A stretch of DNA of 64,000 bases from positions 2,301,501 through 2,365,500 of the forward strand of contig NC_090711.1 in the NCBI RefSeq assembly GCF_040954835.1. Reading direction: 5' to 3'. Position numbers and translations under genes: made by a program. Of the stretch, positions 12,301 through 24,439 are shown piece after piece; within the stretch, counting starts at the first letter, position 1; every line of letters starts with the position of its first letter. Source of the stretch: Lepisosteus oculatus. Its lineage: Eukaryota > Chordata > Actinopteri > Semionotiformes > Lepisosteidae. The notes beneath the pieces were generated by a model that was not told the DNA's origin, searched no databases, and saw nothing but the letters and a program-made list of their open reading frames with translations.

Positions 12301-15300
12301 TCGGTCCGTTTGCCATCAGACGACGGATTTCGAGTTCTTGGGAGGGGCAGCGGTTTGAGCTCGTCCGTCCGTGTGTGTGTGACCCCACTTGCGGGCCGCT
12401 GCCCCCCTGCGGGCGCGTGGCCTGTGCCCGTGTCTGTCCGGGGCCCCGCCTGAGGCCTGCGTTGCCGTTGCAGGGTGTACTGGGACCTGGACATCCCGAC
12501 GAACGCGGTGATCCGGGAGCGCGCCCCAGCCGACCACCTGCCGCCCCACCCCGAGATCGAGCTGCTGCGGGCCCAGCTCACGGCCAAGCTGCGCCAGCAC
12601 TACCACGAGCTCTGCTACCAGCGCGAGGGTGAGCAGCAGGGGCGCCCCGCTCCCCCTTCCTCGTACGCCCCCGAGGGGGGAGCTTCTGCGTGGTTCCCCC
12701 ATTTCCCCCCACCCGAGCTCCCCCTTGCTCGGCTCAGCCCCCCCCGATGAGCCAGTATCTTTATCCGCTTCAAAACCATTTTCCTAGAGAAAAAAAAAAA
12801 CGTCAGTTTAAAAAAAAAATACTGATTTTCTGTCACTTGTGGGGCTTTTATAAATAATTTCAACGGTTGCAGAGCCGAACCAAATAAAATCTTATCGGCG
12901 GTTTTTCCCTGGGTTAAGGCGTGAATTAAGTGGGCCTACTCCTTTCGGAAAAGCCGGGACAAAGGCAGAGTTCCGGGATAGTGGGATAGAGATGGTTGGC
13001 TCTGCTGGGTGAAATATGGGTGGACGGCGAGCAGGGTGGTGTGTGGTCCTGGCACTGTGGTTCACTGTCCCCCCCCCCCCCCCAGGGATCGATCCCCCCC
13101 GCGAGTCCTTCAACCGCTGGCTGCTGGAGCGCAAGGTCGTGGACAAGGGCAGCGACCCCATGCTGCCCAGCGACTGCGACCCGGTCATCTCGCCCTCCAT
13201 GTTCCGCGAGGTCATGAACGACATCCCCATCAGGTCAGGACGGCCGCGGCCCGCCCGCCCGCTCGCTCGCCCTCGCCCTCGCCCTCGCCCTCGCCCTCGC
13301 CCTCGCCCTCGCCCTCGCGGTGTCGGGCGCTCACCTGTCCTCTCTCGTCCCCGTCCAGGCTGTCCCGCATCAAGTACAAGGAGGAAGCCCGGAAACTCCT
13401 GTTCAAATACGCGGAGGCTGCCAAGAAGATGATAGAATCCAGGTGAGTGCCCAGGTCTTGTCTCGGGATTTCGGATTGCATTTTCCAACTGCGATTTTCA
13501 CATTTCTGTGAACACGGCTGAGCCCGTCCGTTCACCTGTGTGAAAGTGAGCGTGTCGCTGAGCAGGTGTGGCATTTTGCACTGCCTCTCAGCAGATATGA
13601 AAATGGGGGGGCTTTTATACCAGAGTTTTTTTGGGGGGCGGGGGGTCTGTGGTCATGTGAGTCTCAAACGTATTTTGAAAGCGCCTGATGCTTTCAAAAT
13701 GTCACAGAGAATTTAGAGCTGTAACGTCCATTTGACATGGTGGCTGACTGAAGCAAGCGGGATACAGCACCTTGCTCGGCAGCGTCCACAGCGGGGTCTG
13801 GAACTCCGCTCTGCCCCCCGGGATCCCTCGGAGAGGGGCAGGGAATCCCACGGGAAAAACAAAAAGTCTTATCCGCAAGGTCTCCCGGCGTCCGTGGTCC
13901 CTCTGGATGCCTCAGTGCTGTGTTCTCCCGGCAGGAACGCCTCTCCGGACAGCAGGAAGGTGGTGAAGTGGAATGTGGAGGACACGTTCAGCTGGCTGAG
14001 GAAGGACCACTCCGCCAGCAAAGAGGACTACATGGTGAGCTAGGAACCCGCTCGGTCTGGAGCGGCGCCTCTTCGCCTTGACTGCTGCTGCACCCCTGTG
14101 GTACTCAAAATGTGTTCTCGCGCCCCTGACCCAACATTACTGATGTAGGCTGGTTCTTTAAACCCAAGGTATCTGCAGTATCTCGTGACTAACGCATGCA
14201 AGAGTAGAATTCTCTGTTTTATTTCAATTTTGCAGTAGGATGACGCGCTACTTTTTAAGTTTTCCTTAAAATACCTGGGTCTTGTGGAACAGAGCAGTTG
14301 TCCTTGCGGGCCTGTGCTCAGTCTGTGTTTTCTGTTGGTTCCCTCCCAAACTCGTGGTCCTCCTGATGGGATCGCTACTAACTACCCAGTGCGCCAGAGG
14401 GGCCAAATGGCCTGCTCTTGTCTGTAACGGTTCTTGTGTTTGTAGCTGGTTCGCTTACGCTGTCGTCTTTCTTCCCCTGTCCCCCCGCTCCCCTCCCCTC
14501 CCTGTCCCGGGCCGCAGGACCGCCTGGAGCACCTGAGGAAGCAGTGCGGCCCCCACGTGGCGGCGGTGGCCCGGGACTCCGTGGAGGGCATCTGCAGCAA
14601 GATCTACCACATCTCCGGCGAGTACGCCCGCCGCATCCGGGAGGCCCACAGCAGCCTGCTGAAGGACTGCAACATCGCGGGTAACTCCTCCCGCCGGCTC
14701 GCCCTCGCCCCCCGCCCTCGTCCCTCAGCCTCATCCCCTCCTTCTCCCCCCGCCCCCAACCTCACCCCACCTCCGCCCTCAAACTCACCCCTGTCCTCAC
14801 CAGTGGCCACGCCCCCAACCCTTCGCCCTTGTCCCTGCCCTCACCCTTGACCACGCCCCCAATCCTTCGCCCTTGTCCCCGCCCTCACCCTTGGCCACGC
14901 CCCCAATAATTTGCCCGTGTCCTCGCCCTCGGTCACGCCCCCAATCCTTCGCCCTTGTCCCCGCCCTCACCCTTGGTCACGCCCCCAATCCTCACCCCCA
15001 TCCCTGCCCTCTTCACTGTCACCTCCCCCACCCCGCCCTCGTCCGTGTCCTCGGCCACGCCCCCCCAATCCCATCCCTGACCCTTGTCCCCACCCCCATC
15101 CTTGGCCACGCCCCCAACCTTTCGTCCTCGTCCCCGCCCCCACCCTCGTCCTGTTGCGCCTCGCTCTTGCACTGTTCCTCCGGCGTGTGTGGCGTTTTCA
15201 ACAGGTAAAAAACGGCAGCACAGCCAGTGAAAATGCAGAGTTAATAACACAACCCACTGTGGACAACGTTCCCCAGACCTTCCAGAGGAATCACAGTTTT

Positions 15301-18300
15301 CCCCAAAGCTTAATACTTGTTAATGCTCAATAATTAAAACTTATTATTGTTCGCTCACATGCAGTGTAGCACAGCTATTACATAACGCTGTAATACTTAA
15401 TGCTTCTTTTCCCAGTGACTTTCTATATGCAGGAATAAAGCCCAAACTTAACCAGTGAGAAACATTAAGTAAATACCGTCCATCCATTAAATAAGAGTCC
15501 ATCCGCCCTGTCCTGATTTCACTCTCCCTGGTGTGGGTTGCCATGGGTTTCGCAGCCCCGTGAGCCTAAAGGCCCGCTGCGTCCCGGGTTCGAGGCCGTC
15601 ACGCTCCCTCCTGTCTCCCCCCCTCCAGAGGCGACGGAGAGCACGGAGGCGTCGGAGCGCCTGGTGTACTGCTACCCCGTGCGGCTGGCCATCGCCTCGC
15701 CCCCGCAGCCCCGCGTCGAGCTGCACTTCGAGAACGACATCGCCTGCCTGCGGTACAAGGGCGAGATGGTCAAGGTCAACCGCAGCTACTTCAACAAGCT
15801 GGTGAGGCACCCTGCTCTCCCCGTCCCTGCCCCTCTTCCTGCGTTTCTGCGTTTCCCTCCCTCTCCGCCTCGTCTCCATCCCTTCCTCCTCTGCGGGAAA
15901 GAGACTTTTCCCTTTTCTTCCCCCCCCCTGTCAAAGCCTCTCCCTCTCGGTCGCCTCCTGCCTTCCCGCATCGCCCGAAACCTCCATGTTAAAATCTCTC
16001 GACGGACAACATGGCATGCAGACGATCCCCGCGCCGCTTCCTGCTTCTTCTTCTTCGGGGCAGCGGGATGTTTGGTGCCGGCTGCTTAGTTGCCTGTCCG
16101 TCGCTGAGCCGTTGTGGGGATAGAATTCCTTCCCCGGGGCGTGGGAGCGCGGCGAGACTGAGCCGGAACTGTGTCGTTTCAGGAGCTCCTGTACCGGTAC
16201 AGCTGCATCGATGACCAGCGCTTTGAGAAGTTCCTCTCCCGGGTCTGGTGCCTTATGAAGAGATACCAGGTAACCGCAGGAGCAGTGGGCTGCCCAGGAG
16301 CGGCTAGCCCTTAGGGAATGGCGCTCCGTCGCTTCTGACCACCCGTGGAGCTTGACTTTGTTAACTCCCTCTGCCCCCTTCTTCTCCCTCTTTCGTCTCT
16401 CTCCCCGTCGTCTTCCTCCTCCCCCCGCCCAGGTGATGTTCGGCTCCGGCCTGCACGAGGGGACGGGCCTGCAGGGGGCTCTGCCCGTGCCCGTGTTCGA
16501 GGCGCTGCACAAGCAGTTCGGCGTGAGTTTCGAGTGCTTCGCCTCGCCGCTCAACTGCTTCTTCAAGCAGTTCAGCTCCGCGTTCCCGGACATCGACGGG
16601 TTCTTCGGCTCGCGCGGGTGAGTCTCCGGAAGGGGAGGGCCGGGTGGGGGGGGTGGGGACGCGGTCTTGCAGACGGCTGCACTCGTGAAATGGGTTGACG
16701 GTCAGAGAAGAGAGCAGGGGTCCGTACCGGAAGGCCTCGCTTCTACCTGTCTAGCAAATGCAGAGCGGGACCCGTTCGCTGCGGTGAGCGGCCGTTCCTG
16801 ACCGCACCGCTGCACTGTGTGACTCGTCCCTCTCTCTCGGCCGCCGCCGCCGCAGGCCCTTCCTGAGCTTCTCTCCGGTCAGCGGCTCTTTCGAGGCCAA
16901 CCCGCCGTTCTGCGAGGAGCTGATGGATGCCATGGTGACGCACTTCGAGGTGAGCAGGGCGGGGCCGGGGGGCGGGGCCGCAGCCCCGGTGGGAGGGCGG
17001 GGGAGTGAAGGAGGGGGCGAGAGGTTAGGGGTTAGGCGAGAAGGACCAGGTTACCCAGCCATGCGATTGAAGCCGATACTCGGGTTTCGTTCGATCAACA
17101 GCTAGACGAGATCTCTTGCATCGCTGAACCCCTAATTGCCGCACAGGCTAACAGCCTCCGCTCATTCGTAATATCATTTCTTTTGGTTGTAGATTTTGAA
17201 GTAAAAATCCCTTGGCGGTGTTTGGTTTAATTTTAAGTCTGGGCGCGAGACCCTGCCACTGATGCGTGTTCGTTTTGTTTCTCTCCTCGTCACGCATTGC
17301 CATTTCGCAGTGTTTTAACCGGATTGTGTGCCGTGCCTCTGTCAGACTTGCGAAAACGGTTATATATATCTGCGTCTCAGCCGGGTACCGATCGGCACAG
17401 CGCGTCTCTGTGTGCTGAAGCGTGAGAACGGCAAGAGAACGTGAGAACTGTGCTGTGCGGATTCCCCCTCTGACCCCTGACCCCTGACCCCTGACCCCTG
17501 ACCCCTCCTGCCTTCGCAGGACCTCCTGGACCGCTCGAGCGAGCCGCTGTCGTTCATCGTGTTCGTGCCGGAGTGGCGCGACCCCCCGACCCCGGCGCTC
17601 ACCCGCATGGAGGCCAGCCGGTTCAAGCGGCACCAGCTGACGGTGCCCGCCTTCGAGCACGAGTACCGCAGCGGCTCCCAGCACATCTGCAAGAGGTGGG
17701 GCCCCTTCCCGTTCCGTTCCCGAACTCCCTTCTCCGCCTTGCCGGCTCTCGCCTGCCCTTCACACTGGGACCAGGAGGCACCTCTTTACCTAAAGAGTGG
17801 TGGGAGTGTGGAACGATATACCCAGCCATGTTGTTGAAGCTGGTACCCTTCTTTCGAGAAACAGCTGGATGAGATTGTCCCATCAGTTAACTACTGGTTA
17901 CCCAACCAGTTTGTCACCTTTCTTATGTTCTTACACCCTTATGCTCTCCTTCTTGTTCTCCATCTTGCTTTCTTCCGTTCCCCCCCCTCTTCCTCCTCGC
18001 TGACGTCTGCCGTTCCCCCCTCAGGGAGGAGCTGTACTATAAGGCCGTCCACGGCACCGCGGTCCTGTTCCTGCAGAACGCAGCTGGTTTCGCTAAGTGG
18101 GAGCCGACCTCTGAGCGCGTGCAGGAGCTGCTGGCGGCCTACCGCGTCTCGGGGCGCAGCCTGGCCCCCTCCTCCTCCTCCTCCTCCACCGCCACAACCA
18201 CCACCACCACCACCACCACCTCCACCAGCTCCACCACCTCCTCCTCCTCTTCCTCCAGCGGGACCGGAGACAAGGATTCCCACACGGGACAGGGGCAGGG

Positions 18301-18355
18301 CACGAGCGGCGAGGGACGAGACGGCCTGCACCCCTCCTCAGACACAGGGATGTAA
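9376..18355 (+). CDS. PCIF1: PCIF1/CAPAM, cap-specific adenosine N6-methyltransferase
   Basis: Fifteen coding exons: 9376-9499, 10642-10766, 11178-11324, 11634-11767, 12474-12628, 13086-13233, 13359-13442, 13935-14034, 14518-14680, 15629-15801, 16183-16269, 16433-16617, 16856-16949, 17520-17695, 18025-18355. All borders are GT-AG and the frame closes at 741 residues (human 704). The enzyme is nuclear; it methylates N6 of 2'-O-methyladenosine next to the m7G cap and binds the phosphorylated RNA polymerase II tail. A WW domain covers about residues 45-78 (Trp49, Trp72, Pro75). The catalytic motif NPPF is intact at 557-560, in [15 protein letters not shown]. The start MASENHG matches vertebrate orthologues. 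The tail after about residue 690 is Ser/Thr-rich low complexity, longer than in human, from TCC and ACC codon runs at 18165-18262. The exon 6 acceptor follows an unbroken C run. Identity is certain; only the UTRs are inferred. Confidence 0.97.
9605..10934 (+). repeat. Direct repeat pair flanking PCIF1 coding exon 2
   Basis: Segments at about 9605-9665 (intron after coding exon 1) and 10868-10934 (intron after coding exon 2) share GAGCAGGARTG and the string CACCTCTGGACACCCCTGGG in the same orientation. Exon 2 (10642-10766), which encodes the WW domain, lies between them. Family not identified. Confidence 0.55.
9795..10125 (-). mobile_element. LINE 3' end fragment, minus strand
   Basis: On the minus strand the sequence reads [17 protein letters not shown], then [18 protein letters not shown], which is the C-terminal end of a non-LTR retrotransposon polyprotein. 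After it comes a short 3' end with the AATAAACTTTATT motif common to fish LINE/SINE tails. Exact family not assigned. It lies in PCIF1 coding intron 1. Confidence 0.65.
13268..13318 (+). repeat. GCCCTC hexamer array in PCIF1 intron 6
   Basis: About eight tandem GCCCTC units fill nearly half of a 125-bp intron (13234-13358) between coding exons 6 and 7. They form a strongly strand-biased C/G tract. Confidence 0.85.
14370..14440 (+). mobile_element. CR1-type LINE 3' tail remnant
   Basis: GAGGGGCCAAATGGCCTGCT followed by CTTGTCTGTAACGGTTCTTG matches the end of the CR1 3' UTR seen elsewhere in the window. Only the tail remains, about 80 bp before PCIF1 coding exon 9. Confidence 0.55.
14776..15170 (+). 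repeat. C-rich minisatellite in PCIF1 intron 9
   Basis: Degenerate repeats of about 44 bp built on CCACGCCCCCAATCCTTCGC and CCTTGTCCCCGCCCTCACCC. Repeat starts at 14807, 14851 and 14895 are 44 bp apart; later units vary in length. The strand is almost free of G apart from CpG and GG steps. Confidence 0.8.
17040..17135 (+). mobile_element. CR1-type LINE 3' fragment, diverged
   Basis: TACCCAGCCATGCGATTGAA, then GCCGATACTCGGGTTTCGTT and CAACAGCTAGACGAGATCTC align with the better copies at 17765-17945 and 7500-7610. It lies in PCIF1 intron 13. Confidence 0.5.
17471..17508 (+). repeat. TGACCCC heptamer array before PCIF1 exon 14
   Basis: Five tandem TGACCCC units end about 10 bp upstream of the acceptor of coding exon 14 (CAG at 17517-17519), so the array is part of the polypyrimidine region. 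Similar arrays adjoin splice sites in DNTTIP1 and TBC1D20. Confidence 0.85.
17765..17945 (+). mobile_element. CR1-type LINE 3' end with octamer terminus
   Basis: CTCTTTACCTAAAGAGTGGT, then GGGAGTGTGGAACGATATAC, then CGAGAAACAGCTGGATGAGA, ending in TTCTTATGTTCTTAC. The terminal 8-bp repeat is typical of CR1 ends. It lies in the last PCIF1 intron (17696-18024). Confidence 0.7.
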
Positions 18356-18802
18356 TCAGGGGAGAGGAGTCGGGGGGAGTGGGTTTTTCGGTGGGGTTTG
18401 GGGACGCATTCAGGCTGGCACTGGGAGGGTGTTTGTAGGGATACCCTTGTCCCTGCTTTCCTTCTCTGCGTGGACTTTTTATTTAATATAAGTAGAACTG
18501 GCTATTTTTAACTATTGTTGTTGATACTATTATTATTGTTGTTGTTGTTATTTTTAATATTATTGTTTATAGTTATTTTTGGCCTCTTATCCTAAAATGA
18601 CATCTTAATCTAGCAGTCAAAGGAAACTAGGTGGGTGGAGGAAGACAGGTGTGCTCTGAGGATTAGGCTGGAGGGCAGTGCCTGTTTGACCCCTGGAGAC
18701 ACTGAAACCTGGCTCTTGTGGCCTCGGAATCATGAGGAGTCGTCTCTGCTTGGCTGCGTTAGCTGGCCTAAATCTTTATGCCCTGCGTCCCCAGTCTGCA
18801 CA

Positions 18803-19262
18803 GACCAGTGATTCCCAGCCATGGTCCTGGAAGAACACTGCCTTCTGGTTTTCACTCCAGTCAGCTTCTTCATCACAGGCTCATCTATTTTAGATTTCTG
18901 TTCCAAGGTAAATCTGTAAAATTGCATTCAGATCTTAAAAGGTCTAGGAGATTTGTCACCAGAATCAACCCTCGGACCAGTTTCAGTTTCTGAGCTTCAG
19001 GTGTGCTGCCTGACATGGACCTGTGCAGGAGGACAGCAAGCTTGTGGGGTACGCTTGTGGAACACGGTGTGTCTGAGACAATGTCACTAGCAGCTGTGTC
19101 TCTTCATCATCAGTTGATCAGCAAGGAAGAGCTGGTCAGCCAGAAATAGCAGCCACAGAAGAGAGCTTGTGTGGAGTTCTGTGTGCTGAGGCTGTGGGAA
19201 ACAGTACCCTTAAAAGAAGGGTCTCTGACACTCACAGCCGACTAAAGAAACAAGTCTGAACA
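18803..19262 (+). repeat. Unclassified interspersed element, copy A
   Basis: It shares, in the same order, five blocks with 59645-60090: CAGTGRTTCCC with CCTGGTCC; TCACAGGCTCA; TCAGATCTTAAAAGGTC; CAGGTGTGCTGCCTGA; and a final block with ACCCTTAAAAGAAGGGT followed by GACACTCA and AAAGAAAC. The last block is a short palindrome. No coding capacity seen. Confidence 0.55.
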
Positions 19263-19529
19263 AGCGAGAACATCAGTTGGCACCGGAGATGCAGAGCTGG
19301 AGTGAGAGCCAGCAGACACAGTGTTCTGCAGGAGCAGGGCTGGGAAGGTTTGGTGTAAAAGACCAGGAGAGGGTGTAGAGTTCAGGCAGCCATGTTTGTG
19401 TGGCTGATCAGTCCAGTGTCGCCCTTTTCTTCACAAAGGAGCACCACAGGTGCAGACTGGTACGATTTCCTGCCTTGTTCTTTTTAGGGGTGACTTCGGG
19501 TACCTCAAGCAGGGAGCTGCAGCAGCATG

Positions 19530-19640
19530 TGTTGGCTGCAAAGGAACAAGTGAAGGTTTATTCGGGTGAGACACCTGAGGGAGGCTCCACAGCCCAGGCT
19601 GTGTCTTTTTATTCCCCCTTTCAGCATCAGGTACCTGGTT
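19530..19640 (+). mobile_element. Penelope-like element terminal fragment with hammerhead-like fold
   Basis: GGCTGCAAAGGAACAAG leads into GGTTTATT. Then comes a foldable core with GACACCTGAG, the stem-loop GGCTCCACAGCC and the closing GTGTC. This layout matches the terminal repeats of Penelope-like retroelements, which encode hammerhead ribozymes. The copy is a short, decayed fragment. Confidence 0.5.
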
Positions 19641-22559
19641 AAGCCTGTGGTGGGAACCACTCGCTCTGTCAGACTGCTTGGTCCTGCACCCTGTGCACGG
19701 GTGTCTTATGGTTTTGCTCTTATTGGCTTTTGCTCGTATTGCAGCCACACGACCGAAGCCACAGCATCGCAAAGGCTGGACGCCCTCAGCAGCGCGGTAA
19801 ACGAGAGCTCGTTTTCCCCCAGATCTTCTCGAAGCCCGTGCTCAGTGATGACGGGGAGGAAAGTATCTTCACCAACAGGTTTATGGCCCTATGTGAAGCT
19901 CGGCGCTCTTGTTTTCCATCACCAGGCTTCTACTTCGTTTTTGTCTGAGACCCACAAAGTGGCCCCAGGGGTTAGTGGAAGGTCAGTGTCCAGGAAGATG
20001 ACAGCATGATTGTGTTTTGCCTGGTGGAGGTCTTGCCAGAGGAGCTGGGGAGAGACCTCTGACCGAAGCAGAGGCTGCAGTTCGGACTCCCGAAGTGATG
20101 GCTCTCTCGGGCGGGCAGCTGTAGTGGAAGCACGGAGAGCAGTCCTGGTCATCAGCCAGCTCCTGCCTGACCTGCGATTTCATCGCTACTGCGCTCTCGT
20201 CTGCACAACTTTCAAGATGTGCCCCCATCTGATCCATGATCTTGTTCATCTGTGCAAGCCAGCAGCATGTCCTCTTCTCAGAGAGCTACAGATCCGCTGC
20301 CCGCTTCCTGTTGGCTTGCAGTTTACCCCTCATTTATTTAATCATCGTCTTCAATAATTAGAAGAGCTGTTTGTATTTATTCAGCCAAGAACTGAAAACT
20401 GAAATTGGTACGATGCGGTCTGAGATTACACGACAGAGCGCAGCATTATGAATGTAAACAAAAAAGCATTAAAAGTTCTGGTAGCCTTCAGAGACTCGAT
20501 CTGTTGCACAGTCTCATGAGGCAGGAAGTGCTGGAGTGGTCTGTTGTTCGTGAACAGGTTGGCTGCCCTTGAGCTGAACTGAAATTGTCTACCTTCTCAA
20601 AAAAGACAAAAGATTTGCAACTGCTTTCCTTTCTTTCTCTGGCGCAATTTTTGTTTTCATTTTCAGAGAGCACGAGCTCTGCCTGATTGAAGTGGAAGAC
20701 TTGTACTCTGGGATTTCCAGGGCTCGTGCTTCTTGCCTGTGCCTCTCTCACGCTTCTGTCCCATCCGTGTATGTATCTGTATATAAATTGGCTATTGGCG
20801 GGTTATTTTTATATTTTGCTGTTGCAAGGACTGCAAGAGAAAAAGAAAATGGGGCAGGGGGCAGGCTAGGTCTTTCAGTTGTAACGTAGTTTTATCAAAG
20901 AGGCGCCTGATAGCCCTGGAACTTGAGCGATCTGGTGGATCAGGAGAAAAGCAGCATCAAGCCGATACTCGAACCCCAGTGTGTTTCTGTCACCAGCAAA
21001 GACATGTACATAGTGTACAGAGATCCGTGTGAATAATGTGTTTTCTCTCCTCTCTTGTATTGATCTGTATTGAAGCCGTTTTAGGAAGTGAATTGAATGT
21101 CGTCTCTTCGTCTATGAAGGTTTTATGTTGATTTTTTTTTCCATAGTGGCAGTTTTTTATTTTTTTATTTTGAGATGCAAAATCTTTATACGTTTTAATT
21201 TAACACGACTAAACTTTTTAAATGTTTTTAATTTTGCTATTGTGAATTATACAATTTGAAATAGGAAATGTTTTAAACTAAACCAAAGTGTTATTAAAAA
21301 AAAAAGAATCTTTATCTTCTATGGAAAAGTAAAAACAATGAATGCTACTGCTCTAGGACACAATCAGCAGAATTTCCCTGATGTTTATTTTTATAAGCCT
21401 TTGATTCCTATGTCTTACTTTGTTTTCTGGAAATGAATGTTGTGTTTCCTGTTTGGAAATTAAATTGCATGGTCAGATATTTTTAAACTACAGAGAAACC
21501 ATAAATGAATATATAGAAATTGACCTTCATAGAGATTAGTTTATAGATTATCGGTGTCTTGACTTAAACATTTTGTGTATTTGTCTTTGTTTATTTTATA
21601 TATGTATACATTATATATACATACTTGGAAATTTATCCAAGTAGTAAAAAGGAAAAAAAAAAACATCTTTAAGCTCTCTGTCTGTAACCCAATAATGTTG
21701 TGTTGTAATGTATGCAGTCTGTTTTAAAAATATTTTCCTGACCTGTGTCTGATATTCCTAAATGGGGTGATGAATTAAACTAGCACTCCACCGGGAGACA
21801 GCAGGACTGTGTGTCAGACACCCCGTACTCAGTACCTGTAACAGGAGTCCCCAACTCCATCCTCTGGCAGCGGGAACCCACCAGCTTTTCCTTGTCTCCT
21901 TAAACTGGGGAAGCTGGGTGGACTGGGGCAACTGAGAAGCACCTCACTCAAGCCAGTGTCTGCACCAGGGACCTGTACATGTAACCTGTCAAAAGAGGCA
22001 AAGCCACTACCCTTCACTGTCCCCAACAAGGCCATGGCCAAGGGAGAAAATAGTCCAGTCCAATCAGATTGTCTCCCAGGTAGAGAGCTGTAACTAGGAC
22101 CTGGAAAAGCTGCTGGATTCCTGGTGCTGGGAACCACTGCTGCCACCACAACATGATAGAAAGGTTCCCAATTCCCCCCAAGTTCTGAAGACCAGAGATT
22201 TCGTGAAGGCATTGTAATCAGTAGTGTCCCAGAATGATCACTGCACTCCACCTGTTGTGCACTGAACTTCGTGTGTCTTGTGGACACAACCCAGCAGCCC
22301 TGCTGTTATAATTAACATTGACACAGTAATAGCACTTATCATTTATATTTGTCTATTATCTATTACTCTGATACTGGATCTGATCCACCAATGTCTTGCA
22401 ATGTACACAGCTGTTATAGTTGCCCAAACAACTTTGGACAAGACTGGAGCAAGGAATGTTGGACTTTCTTTTAAGGATTTTAGACAAGCCCATTTGTAAG
22501 GGAGTTGGGGACTAAAGTGAGAACTTGTGCAAGAACACCCGTGTTTATTTTTATGGTTC

Positions 22560-22632
22560 GTGTTTCCTCGATGCACTTGAACCCAAACAAGCCTGGCGAG
22601 TAGAATGACCTCCTCTTGTCTGTAAGCCTGCG
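22560..22632 (+). mobile_element. CR1-type LINE 3' tail remnant
   Basis: GTAGAATGACCTCCTCTTGT with CTGTAAGCC matches the final CR1 3' UTR segment (GGCCTCCTCTCGTTTGTAA type). Only the tail is recognisable. Confidence 0.5.
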
Positions 22633-23760
22633 TTTTAAAAATGTTGTGGCTGGAAATTCCTGGGGATTCAGCACACAGATGGAAAAACTCCTGCAGTTTC
22701 CTCCCTGCAAGTGGCGCCAGAGGATGAGACGGGATAGCGAGCGAGCGAGGGAGAGGGTGGACAGATGATGGGATGAAAGAAGCAGTGCCTCGCCCCCAAG
22801 ACTAATGCGGGGACCAGCAGCATCGCTCTTGGTGCTGCTGCCCTGTTTCTCCCAGAGGGCGGCGCAGGGGGGATGGGGGGGGGGGTTTGCGCAGAGGGCT
22901 TCCACAGCCACCAGGAAGCTCACCTGCCCAGGTGTTGCTTTGCCAGCGGTGCTGGCAGGGGGGCCAAGGGGCCAGGGAACTGCAGGGAGTTTGCAATTGC
23001 ACAGCTCGGAGCTCTACAGCAGTACGCACTCAGTCAGCGACAGACATGTATATATAATATATATGGAGAAATAAAAATGAGTTCTGAAAACGAGCCTCAA
23101 ACCCCTACTTGAGTGCACCTTTACCCTGATCCTTTCTCGCATATGATGGCCCTTGTCCTATGTGGGTTTTTTCCCCTGCATGTGTTTCCTTCAGACTTCA
23201 GCTTCTCCGCGTCACCTGTAGGAGGTCCTGGTCACACATACGTCTAGGCCAGATGCACTAACCGGCCTGACTGCAGGCTGTGCAGAACCCTTAGAGCTGT
23301 ATTGCACTCGCTTGGCGTACAGATTGATTTGTACTGATTTACAATGCAGTTAGTTCAAGACTTTCTTTGACATTTTTTGTGCACAATTTCAACAAAGTTT
23401 GTTGTCAGCTTTTGCTTTATAGTTCTATTCGATTATTTTTGTACCCTGTTGTGTTCTTTCCCCTTGTCGAGTATTAAACGTGGAGAAGGGTAAATATCCT
23501 TTTATTCAATGGATTGTTTTGGATGTTTTTTTTACAATAACAATCTGTAGAAAGCTACCGTTGTACAGATGATATAACGTGGTTTAAAGTAGTGTAAAAC
23601 CTTTTATGTGCGTGCAGTTTTTTTTGTAAATTTTATTACAGTGAATTCATATTGGAAAATCCTCTGTTGCAATTCAGAAGTCACGAGTTAAAATAAATTA
23701 GATGTTGCTGTATACTATTTCGTATTTGATGTGCAATAAATTAAACTACATTTTTTTTCA

Positions 23761-24435
23761 CCTGATTACACCTACAATGCTAACAATAATATCAATTTTA
23801 AACTATTTTATTATAGACGTGTAATAAACCTTATGTACAGTATATAAACGTATTTAAAAGGTGCAGACAACAACAAAATAAAAAAAAAACGTCTGTGGTT
23901 TAAGCCCTCTGAATGTCATTCAGGAATTACAACTATATAATGCATACATTAAACGTACATATAGTGTTTCGATTATGTCTAAGATTTTTTTTCCTGATAA
24001 AGTGAAACGATCTCGCCTGTTTCTGCAGCGCCATCACGAACTGCTGACGTCATGCTCTCTCGCTGAGAAAACGGAGACCAGAGGGTTGTGGGTTCGATTC
24101 TCGCGTCGGCTCCCTCCTGAAGCTACCCAAGGGCTGTTGCAGAAATTAAAGAAAATAAAAGTCTCGGTTAAAAAAAAACCGGAGTCATCTGATGCATATG
24201 ATAAAATTGGAAAAATCAAAACCTCAGCCGGTTACATTACAAATAGAAAGTGCATTTATTCGAAGAGCAAGGGAAATGTTGAAGCAACGATGCCGGAAAT
24301 TTAAAAAAAAAACAAGCTGAGAGACGGCTATTTCGCATATAATGAAGATATTAAAAAATTGTTAAATACAGGTGAGAAACGCAACACGACCAAAAACTCC
24401 AGGCAGCTCTGCGACATGTGACTGACTGACCCCCT
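23761..24435. other. AT-rich intergenic stretch, nothing firm
   Basis: An open frame of 109 codons (23975-24304, +) overlaps a B-box-like GTGGGTTCGATTCTC near 24090, so this may be a decayed tRNA-derived SINE. No gene is supported. Confidence 0.35.
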
Positions 24436-24439
24436 CAGT

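Larger units (their letters stand above)
18356..23760 (+). other. PCIF1 3' UTR and/or intergenic DNA
   Basis: This 5.4-kb stretch has no coding exon I can support. The first 250 bp after the stop look like 3' UTR (TATT/GTTGTT runs). AT content rises from 20.9 kb, with several possible poly(A) signals; the last clear AATAAA is at 23735-23740. Whether PCIF1 uses a near or a far site cannot be told here. Repeats inside it: an unclassified element at 18803-19262, a Penelope-like fragment at 19530-19640 and a CR1 tail at 22560-22630. A G-run near 22868-22887 could form a quadruplex. Confidence 0.45.
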
